A stretch of 53,390 bases of DNA. It comes from UBA5109 sp965662565 (GTDB taxonomy: Bacteria > Pseudomonadota > Gammaproteobacteria > Pseudomonadales > Pseudohongiellaceae). The stretch lies in NCBI GenBank assembly GCA_965662565.1, contig CBFIHS010000009.1, forward strand, positions 1 through 53,390, read 5' to 3'. The first letter of the stretch is position 1, and every line of letters starts with the position of its first letter. Below the pieces are notes generated by a model, which saw only the letters and a list, made by a program, of their open reading frames with translations, did not search any database and was not told where the DNA came from. Shown one piece after another: positions 9,609 to 18,066 of this stretch. Position numbers and translations under genes: made by a program.

Positions 9609-9896
9609 CTACTCAATGACGATGGGAACCAAAAATAAACCTTTCTCAGTTTTAGGAGCAAGTTCCTGCAGCTCATTCCTTTGGTTGGATTCGGTGACAA
9701 TATCTTCACGCAGCGGTTGAGAGGTTTCGATGGCATGAGAAAGAGGTTCTAGACCATCCGTATCAGCTGTTTGCATTTGATCTATCAAGGTTAAGATATT
9801 AGAGAAGCTTGTTGCGGCTTCTTTGTTTTCCTCATCACTTAATTGCAGTCTTGCCAAATGCGCGATGTAGGCAATATCGGTTGCTGAAATAGACAT
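9609..9896 (-). CDS. gatC: Asp/Glu-tRNA amidotransferase subunit C
   Basis: Small 95-residue subunit that wraps around GatA and GatB and stabilises the complex. The N-terminal helix IAYIAHLARLQLSDEE and the central DTDGLEPLSHAIE segment with REDIVTES are family signatures. It is the first gene of the operon and is transcribed away from mreB. Confidence 0.95.
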   Translation of the reverse strand: MSISATDIAYIAHLARLQLSDEENKEAATSFSNILTLIDQMQTADTDGLEPLSHAIETSQPLREDIVTESNQRNELQELAPKTEKGLFLVPIVIE

Positions 9897-10277
9897 TCTA
9901 GTTCTCCATTTGCCTGATTCTGGCTAAAAAGGGCTTTTATAGTGATTTAGTTCTGACAAAACAGATTTGATTCTTGCTCTAAGTTGTTGTCATTGCTAGA
10001 GTTGCAAATCTATTGCTACTCTAGTGTGCCTAAAGACACTATCAGCTTGTTTCCAGCTAGTTTCATTTTGCTTAAACAGGTTAATTGTAACGGACTCATT
10101 ATTTAATGGGAGTCGATTATACTGGAAGATTGCTGTGTTTTGCGTATTCCGTTAGGGAAAATTTTTAATTAATCGAAAAGAGTAGTTTTAGGGGGTATTG
10201 CAAGGGCTTATTGCAGGAGTTTCTGCTAGCTTTTCTTGCAAGGTTTAGAAAGGTTGTTTCAAGGGTAATTAAAGCTT
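9897..10277. other. Intergenic region between gatC and mreB
   Basis: This 381-base AT-rich stretch separates the divergent gatCAB and mreBCD operons and must hold the promoters of both. I see no ORF of note and cannot pick a convincing -35/-10 pair. Near mreB the word TTGCA with GG soon after occurs three times (10198, 10211, 10236), which may or may not matter. Confidence 0.6.
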
Positions 10278-11315
10278 ATGTTAAAAAGACTCAGAGGCAT
10301 GTTCTCTAATGATCTATCGATTGATTTGGGAACTGCTAATACACTTATTTATGTTAGAGATAAGGGTATCGTCCTCAATGAACCTTCAGTGGTTTCAATT
10401 CGTATTCATAATGGTCAGAAAACTGTCACAGCCGTAGGGTCTGATGCCAAACGCATGTTAGGTAGAACGCCTGGCAATATTTCGGCGATCAGACCTCTAA
10501 AAGATGGGGTTATCGCTGATTTTCAAGTAACAGAAAAAATGTTGCAGCACTTCATTCATAAAGTGCATGAAAATAGTTTCATTCGTCCAAGTCCAAAAGT
10601 TTTAGTATGTGTCCCTTGTAAGTCTACTCAGGTAGAGAGGCGAGCAATCCGTGAGTCAGTTATGAGTGCGGGAGCACGAGAAGTTGGTCTTATTGAAGAA
10701 CCAATGGCTGCTGCAATAGGTGCAGGATTGCCTGTGGATCAAGCCAGTGGCTCTATGGTTGTTGATATTGGTGGTGGTACTACTGAGATCGCTATTATTT
10801 CTCTTAATGGTGTGGTTTATGCCGAATCTGTAAGAGTTGGTGGTGATCGTTTTGATGAAGCCATTACGACTCATGTGCGCCGTAATTATGGTAGTTTAAT
10901 TGGCGATGCAACAGCTGAACGGATTAAGAAAGAAATTGGTTGTGCTTTCCCAAGCTCTGAGGTTCGTGAAATTGATGTGCGTGGACGAAATTTAGCTGAA
11001 GGAGTGCCTAGAAGTTTCACCTTAAACAGTGATGAAATTTTAGAAGCTTTGCAAGAGCCTTTATTCTCGATAGTCCAAGCTGTGAAAAGTGCCTTGGAAC
11101 AGTCTCCTCCAGAACTTGCATCTGATATCTCAGAAAGCGGTCTGGTATTAACTGGCGGTGGAGCTTTGCTGCGGGATTTGGATAAACTATTAAGTGAAGA
11201 AACTGGCTTGCCTGTAATCGTTGCAGATGACCCGCTTACTTGTGTGGCCAGAGGTGGTGGACGTGCCATGGAATTAATGGATGCCCATGACCTTGATTTA
11301 CTCACACTAGACTAA
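10278..11315 (+). CDS. mreB: Rod-shape actin homologue MreB
   Basis: Cytoskeletal ATPase that forms membrane-bound filaments and directs lateral wall synthesis, so the cell is probably a rod. The 345 residues have the phosphate-1 loop SIDLGTANTLIYV, the phosphate-2 loop VVDIGGGTTEIAI, and the adenosine motif LVLTGGGALLRDLD. The N-terminus MLKRLRGMF is the usual short amphipathic membrane anchor. mreC and mreD follow in the canonical order. Confidence 0.98.
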   Translation: MLKRLRGMFSNDLSIDLGTANTLIYVRDKGIVLNEPSVVSIRIHNGQKTVTAVGSDAKRMLGRTPGNISAIRPLKDGVIADFQVTEKMLQHFIHKVHENSFIRPSPKVLVCVPCKSTQVERRAIRESVMSAGAREVGLIEEPMAAAIGAGLPVDQASGSMVVDIGGGTTEIAIISLNGVVYAESVRVGGDRFDEAITTHVRRNYGSLIGDATAERIKKEIGCAFPSSEVREIDVRGRNLAEGVPRSFTLNSDEILEALQEPLFSIVQAVKSALEQSPPELASDISESGLVLTGGGALLRDLDKLLSEETGLPVIVADDPLTCVARGGGRAMELMDAHDLDLLTLD

Positions 11316-11371
11316 GAAATACTGAATATAAATACTGAATAGTTTTACAGCTTACGTTTAGGTAGGTAACT

Positions 11372-12190
11372 ATCAACAAGTCTCTATTTACTCAAAACTC
11401 TTCAGAGGGGTACCGCTTACTAGCCTTAGTATTGGTGTCCCTCATCATTATGTTTGCGGATGGTCGTTTTGGCTATCTTAAGCAAGCGCGCTTCTATGCC
11501 TCTTTTGCAGTCACTCCCATTCATTGGTTGTCAGAGATTCCTCATTCTATCAGTCAGGGAATTTCGGATATTTTGAAGAGCCGAACTGATCTTCAACAAG
11601 AAATTCAAGATTTAGAGAGTGAATTGCTTAATGTGAAATTTCAATTACAAAAGCTTGATCATTTGAGTGCAGAAAATCAACGATTAAGCAGTTTGCTAAA
11701 TGCTTCAGCAGTAGTTGATGACATCGTGGTGAGGGCGCAACTTGTTAGTGAGTCTCCAGACCCTTCTCGAAAACAAGTCATGGTAAACAAAGGTTCTTCT
11801 CACGGGGTTTATGAAGGTCAACCCGTTCTTGATGCTGATGGTTTGTTTGGGCAAGTGATAGCGGTTGAGCCTTATTACAGTTGGGTGCAGCTCATAACAG
11901 ACTCTCAGCATTCAACACCGATACAGGTTAACAGGAATGGAGTGCGTGCGGTTATCTCTGGTGTTCAAGGTAGTGTCCATGAAATGCTGATGAATAACAT
12001 AACGGATACCACTGATATCAAAGTCGGTGACCTGCTGGTGACTTCAGGGCTGGGGCAACGATTCCCTCCTGGCTATCGGGTTGGCGTCATTACCAGTATT
12101 TTGCATGATCCGGGTCAACCTTTTAGTAGAGTGACTGTCGCTCCGACTGCACAGCTTGAGAGCAGCCGAAACTTGCTTTTGGTATTCTAA
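11372..12190 (+). CDS. mreC: Rod-shape protein MreC, probable ATC start
   Basis: Bitopic inner-membrane protein that links MreB to the periplasmic wall synthases. The conserved N-terminus (short basic cytosolic segment, then the membrane segment LLALVLVSLIIMFADGRFG) is encoded in frame from 11366, but no ATG, GTG or TTG occurs before TTG at 11432, which cuts the membrane helix in half. Alignment from memory to E. coli MreC, residue by residue back from ADGRFG, puts the start at AAC or at ATC 11372, with an AGGT four bases upstream. ATC would give 272 residues. A coiled coil (ELESELLNVKFQLQKLD) and the periplasmic beta domain follow. TTG 11432 (252 residues) is the conventional alternative. 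Confidence 0.85.
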   Translation: MNKSLFTQNSSEGYRLLALVLVSLIIMFADGRFGYLKQARFYASFAVTPIHWLSEIPHSISQGISDILKSRTDLQQEIQDLESELLNVKFQLQKLDHLSAENQRLSSLLNASAVVDDIVVRAQLVSESPDPSRKQVMVNKGSSHGVYEGQPVLDADGLFGQVIAVEPYYSWVQLITDSQHSTPIQVNRNGVRAVISGVQGSVHEMLMNNITDTTDIKVGDLLVTSGLGQRFPPGYRVGVITSILHDPGQPFSRVTVAPTAQLESSRNLLLVF

Positions 12191-12191
12191 A

Positions 12192-12695
12192 ATGGCGAGC
12201 TTGAGAATTGGAAAAAAAGTACAAGACTTCTGGGTGATTGTTGGCAGTTTTATTGTTGCGGCTTTATTGCTTGTGATGCCCTTGCCGGAATGGGCAGAAT
12301 ATTATCGCCCTGAATGGATGGCACTCGCAGTTATTTATTGGGTGATTGCCTTACCCCATCGGCTTGGCTTAGTAAACATTTGGATTTTAGGTTTCTTTGT
12401 TGATCTATTAGAAGATTCATTGTTGGGTTTAAACGGTTTGGTTTTAGCTTTGGTAGCCTATATGGCTTCGAGCTTATACCAGCGTTTGAGAATGTTCACT
12501 TTATTACAACAAGCTAGCACAGTCTTTGTGCTGGTTGGTTTGCATCAGTTGGTTTCTTTTTGGGTCTTGACAGTGAGCAATCAGAATACGAATCCGGATC
12601 TTAAATTTCTTTTATCAGCAGTAACGAGTGCGGTTATTTGGCCCTTAGTTTTTGTATTGTTACGATACTTACGCCGAACTTTTAAAGTGGCTTAA
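12192..12695 (+). CDS. mreD: Rod-shape protein MreD
   Basis: Small polytopic inner-membrane partner of MreC. The 167-residue protein from ATG 12192, one base after the mreC stop, has about five hydrophobic segments. The conserved middle section contains VNIWILGFFVDLLEDSLLG and is followed by GLNGLVLALVAYMA. An upstream in-frame start overlaps mreC but adds only non-conserved sequence. Unlike many relatives, maf does not follow directly; it lies about 26 kb further along. Confidence 0.93.
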   Translation: MASLRIGKKVQDFWVIVGSFIVAALLLVMPLPEWAEYYRPEWMALAVIYWVIALPHRLGLVNIWILGFFVDLLEDSLLGLNGLVLALVAYMASSLYQRLRMFTLLQQASTVFVLVGLHQLVSFWVLTVSNQNTNPDLKFLLSAVTSAVIWPLVFVLLRYLRRTFKVA

Positions 12696-12733
12696 TGATT
12701 CGTTTATAAAGTAGAGTCAACAGTGATCAAAAA

Positions 12734-14842
12734 GTGAATAAACGAAAGAAAATTTTTACGACTTTACTTTTATTTAGCTTACTCTCGTGCTCAGTTACTA
12801 CACAGGATTCTGCACCTTTAGCGCCTTCTCAAGTTTTACTTCTAGATCCATTTTCACAGTCGCTTCTTAATCCTCCAGACAATAACTGGTTAACCAATGG
12901 CGGCAATATATTTAATCAGCGTTGGTCTCCTTTAGAGCAAATCAACCGTGAGAATGTCTCAGAATTAAAAGCAGTCTGGCGTACTCACTTGAATGGTTCC
13001 GGAATGGATTCAAAACATTCTGGTGAGGCGCAACCCCTTATCCACAACGGTATCGTTTATATAATTACCGGTGATGATGATGTTTTTGCTTTGAGTTTGA
13101 AAAGTGGTGAGATTCTATGGGAGAAAAGCGCAGAACTTCGTGAAGGTATAGGTCGGAGTATTTGTTGTGGCTGGACGAGCCGCGGTCTGGCAATAGGAGA
13201 TGGCAGGATTTATGTGGGTCAATTAGACAGTCGCTTAGTAGCATTAGACCAGACGACAGGTGAAGAACTATGGTCAGTGCAGGCAATGCCTTGGCAAAAT
13301 GGCTACAGTATTACTTCAGCGCCTTTGTATTTTAATGGCATGGTGATTACCGGTTTTGCCGGTGCCGAGTTCGGAGTACGTGGGCTTGTAAAAGCATTTG
13401 ATGCCGCTACAGGAGAAGAAATCTGGCGTTTTTATACTGTTCCAGGCCCCGGTGAAGCCGGGCATGAAACCTGGCCACAAGACAGCAATATCTGGAAACT
13501 CGGGGGAGCAACTGTTTGGCAGACTCCTGCGGTGGATCCAGAGCTAGGCCTATTGTATTTCTCAACGGGAAATCCTGGTTCAGATTTTAATGGTGGTGTT
13601 AGACAAGGAGATAATCTATACGCCAATTCAATTGTTGCAATTGATTTGGCAACAGGATCTTATCGTTGGCATTTTCAGCAAGTCCATCATGATATCTGGG
13701 ATTATGACTCCTCAAATCCTGTGATCTTATTTGACCTTGAAGAAGATGGTGAAATTATAAAAGGCTTGGCCCAGGCTAGTAAAACAGGCTGGGTCTATAT
13801 TTTAGACAGAACAAACGGTGAGCCTTTAGTAGGTATTGAAGAAAAAGCGGTTCTACAAGAGCCGCTACAATTTACTTCAGCAACACAACCTTATCCTCTT
13901 GGGGATTCTTTCGTACCTCAAGAAATTGATATTCCTCCAGAAGGGGTTGAGTTGCTTAATCAAGGCAGGATTTTTACTCCTTTTACAGAAACTAACCCTG
14001 CACTTGTTCAGCCAGGTGCTTCTGGTGGGGCTAACTGGGCTCCTAGTGCCTATGATCCTGAACGCGAGCTTATGTATATCTGCTCTTCTGACTCTGCGTC
14101 CTATTTACAAGGCGGAGATCCCGATATGCCAGTGCCAGAATACAGTGATGGTAGCATCTTTATGGGGAGTGGCTTTTATCCAGATGCTAGTGGGCGTAAA
14201 CCTACGACAGGCATCATCGCAGCAATGGATGTAAAGACTAATAAGTTAGTCTGGCGCTATAGATGGGAAGAAAGTTGTTATAGCGGTTTTGTGGCTACTG
14301 CCGGAGATATTCTATTTGTTGGGCGTAACGATGGGCGATTAACAGCTTTGGATAGTGATACTGGTAAGCAAGTTTGGGAATTTGAAACTGAAGCTGGAAT
14401 GAATAGCACAGTCAGTATCGTGAATGATCAAGGTAAGCAGTATGTTGTGGCTTACTCAGCTGGAAATTTATTTGCAGGCTCTGTTCACGGAGATTCCGTT
14501 TGGGTCTTCTCTTTAGATGAAAAGCATGATGGAACAAGAGAGGAAGATTTTATACCAGCTGAGCAATTAAATTTACTTAGCAGTGAGCAAGAAGAAAGTA
14601 TAAAAGGGGATGCAGTGACTGGAGAACAAATATATCGGCTAAGTTGTCTGCCTTGCCATGGAGAAGAAGGTTTGGGAGGGCATGGCGGTGGAGTTGCCCT
14701 TAATCAGTTAAAAGATATCTCTAGTGTTAGTTCACTAATTAAAATGGGGCGTAAACAGATGCCTGCTTTTGAAACAGTATTAAGTGAAAACGCGATAAAA
14801 GATGTTTCAGCCTATATAATCGAGTCCTTTTCGACTAACTAA
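12734..14842 (+). CDS. PQQ-dependent dehydrogenase lipoprotein with C-terminal cytochrome c
   Basis: Periplasmic quinoprotein dehydrogenase that oxidises an alcohol or sugar-like substrate with PQQ and passes electrons to its own haem. GTG start at 12734. Residues 1-19 are a lipoprotein signal (LFSLLSC), so the protein is probably membrane-tethered, unlike soluble methanol dehydrogenase. The propeller carries the vicinal cysteine pair in SICCGWTSRG, the repeated AxDxxTGxxxW docking motifs, and WDYD in HHDIWDYD for the catalytic Asp. A c-type haem site CLPCH is at 638-642, with Met ligand candidate M676. The 702-residue length suits quinohaemoproteins. No PQQ synthesis genes are in the window. 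Substrate is unknown. Confidence 0.88.
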   Translation: MNKRKKIFTTLLLFSLLSCSVTTQDSAPLAPSQVLLLDPFSQSLLNPPDNNWLTNGGNIFNQRWSPLEQINRENVSELKAVWRTHLNGSGMDSKHSGEAQPLIHNGIVYIITGDDDVFALSLKSGEILWEKSAELREGIGRSICCGWTSRGLAIGDGRIYVGQLDSRLVALDQTTGEELWSVQAMPWQNGYSITSAPLYFNGMVITGFAGAEFGVRGLVKAFDAATGEEIWRFYTVPGPGEAGHETWPQDSNIWKLGGATVWQTPAVDPELGLLYFSTGNPGSDFNGGVRQGDNLYANSIVAIDLATGSYRWHFQQVHHDIWDYDSSNPVILFDLEEDGEIIKGLAQASKTGWVYILDRTNGEPLVGIEEKAVLQEPLQFTSATQPYPLGDSFVPQEIDIPPEGVELLNQGRIFTPFTETNPALVQPGASGGANWAPSAYDPERELMYICSSDSASYLQGGDPDMPVPEYSDGSIFMGSGFYPDASGRKPTTGIIAAMDVKTNKLVWRYRWEESCYSGFVATAGDILFVGRNDGRLTALDSDTGKQVWEFETEAGMNSTVSIVNDQGKQYVVAYSAGNLFAGSVHGDSVWVFSLDEKHDGTREEDFIPAEQLNLLSSEQEESIKGDAVTGEQIYRLSCLPCHGEEGLGGHGGGVALNQLKDISSVSSLIKMGRKQMPAFETVLSENAIKDVSAYIIESFSTN

Positions 14843-14862
14843 TTAAAAAATTGAATTTCATT

Positions 14863-15393
14863 ATGCATTTAACTAGAACTTTCCTTTTTATTGTTTTCTC
14901 CCTTTTGTTGTCAGCTTGTTCTCTTTTTCAAGGAGCGGGTCCTTGGCCTAATGAAATACCTCCACAGCAATATTTTATTGATCAATACGAATCCGCAGAA
15001 AGTAATAAAGCGTTTCAGGATCAAGATAATTACTTAAAATGGGTGCAAATTTTTTATCAGGGTAGCACTCTCTCACCTGGGTGGATTGTCTTATCTGAAG
15101 AGTTGTTGCTTGAAGCAAGAGTTGATAAGCGCGCTGAATATAAAGAAAAAATGTCAGTTTTGGGAAGACTGATCGGAGCAGAATGGGCTAAAGATAATAG
15201 AACAAGATTGATTGATACAAGATGTGCCAGTGTTTGGAGAAATGCCTTGCTCGAAGCCATTTCCTTGAATGATTTAGACAATTACATTGCACGATTTGAA
15301 GAAGACGTTAATGCCATTCTTGCTGGAAGCTTGGATAAGAATGACATTCAGTTCGAACGTTACTATGAGGAAGAAGAATTCGAGTTCTTCTAA
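14863..15393 (+). CDS. Putative lipoprotein, family not recognised
   Basis: 176-residue protein from ATG 14863, with an alternative TTG at 14851. It has a short signal ending in the lipobox LLSAC, so it should be lipid-anchored on the outer side of the inner membrane or in the outer membrane. The mature part is hydrophilic, with a WVQIFYQGSTLSPGW segment and a strongly acidic C-terminus (EEEEFEFF). No motif suggests enzyme activity. It starts 20 bases after the PQQ dehydrogenase on the same strand, so the two are probably cotranscribed and may work together; that link is inference from position. Confidence 0.75.
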   Translation: MHLTRTFLFIVFSLLLSACSLFQGAGPWPNEIPPQQYFIDQYESAESNKAFQDQDNYLKWVQIFYQGSTLSPGWIVLSEELLLEARVDKRAEYKEKMSVLGRLIGAEWAKDNRTRLIDTRCASVWRNALLEAISLNDLDNYIARFEEDVNAILAGSLDKNDIQFERYYEEEEFEFF

Positions 15394-15420
15394 GCGTTTG
15401 ATTCTATCCACTGAATCTCG

Positions 15421-16365
15421 CTATTCTGTAAAAAACTCAAGATTCAGTAGATCAACTATTTGCGCATAATCACCATTAAAAAAGGCCGTCATTATTGGCA
15501 CCTGTAATTGCTGGATGCTACCAGAAAAATCTGGGCGTAATGACAAGTTAAAGGATTTATTGCCTTCTAAGAAACTGCTTAATTCAGCGCTTAAATTAAT
15601 AGCGGTTTCTTGTAAGTCCTGAGGTACAAATAAAAATAATGTCTGTGACATGGAGATTAATTCTTCTCGCAATACATCAACATTTCTTCCTTGCTGAGTA
15701 GCTTGTGTGCTTAGATAATCATCCAGCAATCCAAAATCAGAAAGAGTAAGGCTAAGTTCAGGAACTTCTGCTCGCATTAAGGCATTGATCATTTCTGTTT
15801 GAGCCGTGTTTGGATCACTTAATTGATTCAGGGTTTCATAAGGAATATTGAGTGTCTTGGTATTCAGGGAAACATTAAATGATTCTGGAAGCCCGAAACC
15901 CACAACACTTGAGAAGCTATTATTGTCGTCAGGATCGTATTGATGACTGTAATTAATTACAGCTGGAATACTGTCGGCGCCATTCATCAAGCTCATAAAT
16001 TGATCAAAATCCTGCGGTAAAGTACTTGTGTTCATTTCGGGCAAGCCATTTGGCAGGCTAAAACCACTAGCGGAGATAGAGATTGAGTTTGGGAAAGGAT
16101 TTAGAAAATCCAAATCAGAAATTTCTACTTGATCGATTATGTATTGAAAGTCGTTGGGGTCAGTAATGCTCAATTCTGTGACTGAGATTGTTCCATCCAC
16201 ACTAATATCTGCCGAACTGTATTGGATGTCTTTGTAAGTTCCACTGGCAACTGCGCGTTCAATATATAAATCAATTTGATTTTCAGTTTCTTGGTTGGCA
16301 TAAAAGAAGAGGCCAAAAGCAACTACTATAATGAGGATTGGAAGAATAAAAATGAGTTTTTTCAC
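15421..16365 (-). CDS. Membrane-anchored periplasmic protein, family not recognised
   Basis: 314 residues. Residues 4-23 form one hydrophobic segment (LIFILPILIIVVAFGLFFYA) after two lysines, acting as an uncleaved anchor, so the rest should be periplasmic. The remainder is rich in Ser, Thr, Asn and Asp with alternating polar and hydrophobic residues, suggesting extended beta structure. I see no catalytic motif. It is convergent with the lipoprotein gene to its left and divergent from the MOSC gene to its right. Function is unknown. Confidence 0.75.
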   Translation of the reverse strand: MKKLIFILPILIIVVAFGLFFYANQETENQIDLYIERAVASGTYKDIQYSSADISVDGTISVTELSITDPNDFQYIIDQVEISDLDFLNPFPNSISISASGFSLPNGLPEMNTSTLPQDFDQFMSLMNGADSIPAVINYSHQYDPDDNNSFSSVVGFGLPESFNVSLNTKTLNIPYETLNQLSDPNTAQTEMINALMRAEVPELSLTLSDFGLLDDYLSTQATQQGRNVDVLREELISMSQTLFLFVPQDLQETAINLSAELSSFLEGNKSFNLSLRPDFSGSIQQLQVPIMTAFFNGDYAQIVDLLNLEFFTE

Positions 16366-16463
16366 TTACGAGCTCCGTATTTGTTGAGTACGAAGAATGG
16401 CGCGTTTGTGTTTATAATGCAAGATCAGAGTCGTGTTTGCTAAGCCTTATTAGAAGAAAAAAT

Positions 16464-16916
16464 ATGCTGATTAAATTAGTAAGTATTGCCAAAAGAAATG
16501 AGTCAGGTTCACCAATGCAAGAAGTTTTCAGTTCAGAGATTTCTTTAGAGGAAGGTTTGCGTGACGACGCAAAAGGTAAACCGGGACTACGACAAATAAC
16601 AGTTTTAAGTAAAGAGTCTTGGTTCAAAACTTGCCATGACCTTGGCGTTGATTTGCCTTGGACTTCCAGGAGAGCCAATTTATTTATAACGGGTTTTGAG
16701 TTTTTACCAACCGACGTTGGCAGAACATTGCATATTGGTGATGTTGTTCTAGAGATTACCCAAGAGGCAGATCCCTGCTGGAAAATGGATAAAGAATATC
16801 CCGGCCTAAAAGAGGCTTTGTCCAGTAGCTGGAGAGGAGGAGTTTGTTGTAAAGTTTTACAGCCAGGTCAGCTTAAAGCTGGCGATATTGTCGAATTAAG
16901 TCAGGACTTATTTTGA
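16464..16916 (+). CDS. MOSC domain protein
   Basis: The MOSC fold binds sulphur or molybdenum-cofactor-related ligands; some members reduce N-hydroxylated compounds when loaded with cofactor. The 150-residue protein from ATG 16464 shows the conserved cysteine in EADPCWKMDKEYPGL and the glycine-rich RGGVCCKVLQPG strand near the C-terminus. The TTG at 16437 would extend it by nine poorly conserved residues. A second MOSC protein lies at 30250-30714. It ends nine bases into the 3' end of ispB on the other strand. Confidence 0.82.
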   Translation: MLIKLVSIAKRNESGSPMQEVFSSEISLEEGLRDDAKGKPGLRQITVLSKESWFKTCHDLGVDLPWTSRRANLFITGFEFLPTDVGRTLHIGDVVLEITQEADPCWKMDKEYPGLKEALSSSWRGGVCCKVLQPGQLKAGDIVELSQDLF

Positions 16917-17844
16917 ACGTTTGATAGCTGTTTTGGCCACTAGAATCATACCTTCCTTGAAACTTGACTCGGGTACCACAGAGAGACAATCTAAAGCCAG
17001 AGCAATCCTTTCTTCAGCTTTACCGACAGTGTATTCAAGCGCGCCAGTTTCACGTACGGCCGAAGTGATCTCCTCGAGTTGATCCAATCCGCCATTTTGT
17101 ATGGCTTTAGTAATGAGTTGTTTTTGTTGTGAGTTACCGTTTTGCATCACAAAAATAAGTGGAAGTGTCGGTTTGCCCTCAGCTAGATCATCTCCAATAT
17201 TTTTGCCAAGTTCTTCGCTGTCTCCATCATAATCTAAGGCATCATCAATTAACTGAAAAGCCATGCCAATTTCAAGCCCGAAAGTGTGGAGTTTCTTTTG
17301 AATGGATTCGTCCACTCCGGCTAGAATTCCTGCTGATTGGCAGGCTGCGGCGAATAGAATCGCAGTTTTATTGTGAATAACATCTATGTAATCTTGTTCG
17401 CTCGCGGCAACATTATGCTGATTCACTAATTGCAGAACTTCCCCTTCAGAAATCTTGTTGGTGGTTGTAGCCATGACTTCCATGATTTGCATGTCTGCAA
17501 TCGTGACCAAAAGTTGGAATGCACGAGAATAAATAAAATCGCCCACTAAGACACTGGAAGGATTACCCCACTGCAGGTTTGCAGTCGGACGCCCACGCCG
17601 CATTTCAGACATATCGACGACATCATCATGGAGTAGTGTGGCGGTATGAAGAAATTCAATTACAGTAGCCAGATTAACGTGCTGATCACCTTTATAGTTA
17701 AAAGCATTCGCACACAGTAAAGCAAGCAGTGGTCGTATACGTTTACCGCCAGCTTCTATGAGGTAGTGTCCAATATTTTACGACATTTAGGTTCAGCGCA
17801 TCAAAGTCGCTCTGGACATATTCGTGAATATTTTGGGCCATCAT
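16908..17844 (-). CDS. ispB: Octaprenyl diphosphate synthase IspB, apparent frameshift
   Basis: Trans-prenyltransferase that makes the octaprenyl side chain of ubiquinone. Both Asp-rich motifs are present: HDDVVD and IDDALD, with the GKPTLPL segment after the second. The reading frame is broken. Residues from GHYLIEAGGKRIRP to the end are in one frame up to a stop at 17778-17780, while the N-terminus (MMAQNIHEYVQSDF) is in another frame beginning at ATG 17844. Removing one T from the TTTT run at 17776-17779 restores a protein of about 311 residues. The 234-residue piece from 17612 would lack the first Asp-rich motif, so it is not a sensible start. The gene is normally essential, so a sequencing error is the leading explanation. 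Confidence 0.9.
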
Positions 17845-17977
17845 CCGTTAATACTGGGAAAATTCAGATTTGAAGCCTATGGATGGCTGGATAGGATGTC
17901 AAGATGCCTGAGTTTAAATTACGCTTTATTTGACTTGGAACCCCTCACTAAAGACTTGAAAAAACTGTGATTCGGTC

Positions 17978-18006
17978 TTGCGAAAGAGGGGTTCTTGCCG
18001 TAAAAT
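17978..18006 (+). promoter_or_regulatory. Predicted sigma70 promoter for rplU-rpmA
   Basis: TTGCGA at 17978-17983 and TAAAAT at 18001-18006 with a 17-base spacer, 60 bases before the rplU start and in the region divergent from ispB. Consensus match. Confidence 0.6.
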
Positions 18007-18066
18007 CCCCGCCCCTGTGAAAGTCGGTCCTAAGTCAGGATTCAAGAATTATCGGAGTAAGTTCAA

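Noticed and set aside
10198..10243. Three TTGCA(A)GG words before mreB
   Set aside because: Short, irregularly spaced and in AT-rich DNA; could occur by chance.
10886..11305. Long minus-strand ORF opposite mreB
   Set aside because: Shadow of mreB: low-complexity Ser-rich product with no motif, while the plus strand is an obvious MreB.
13690..13720. Claim that the PQQ dehydrogenase is lanthanide-dependent
   Set aside because: The WDYD hint is not diagnostic outside the methanol and ethanol dehydrogenase groups.
13836..14234. 132-residue ORF in another frame inside the PQQ dehydrogenase gene
   Set aside because: Leucine-rich frame shadow with no signal of its own.
15372..15391. Hairpin AGAAGAA/TTCTTCT at the end of the lipoprotein gene
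   Set aside because: No T run follows and it falls in Glu-rich codons, so it is probably not a terminator.
16908..17612. ATG 17612 as the real ispB start
   Set aside because: This would remove the first Asp-rich motif and 55 conserved upstream residues that are present in the same frame.
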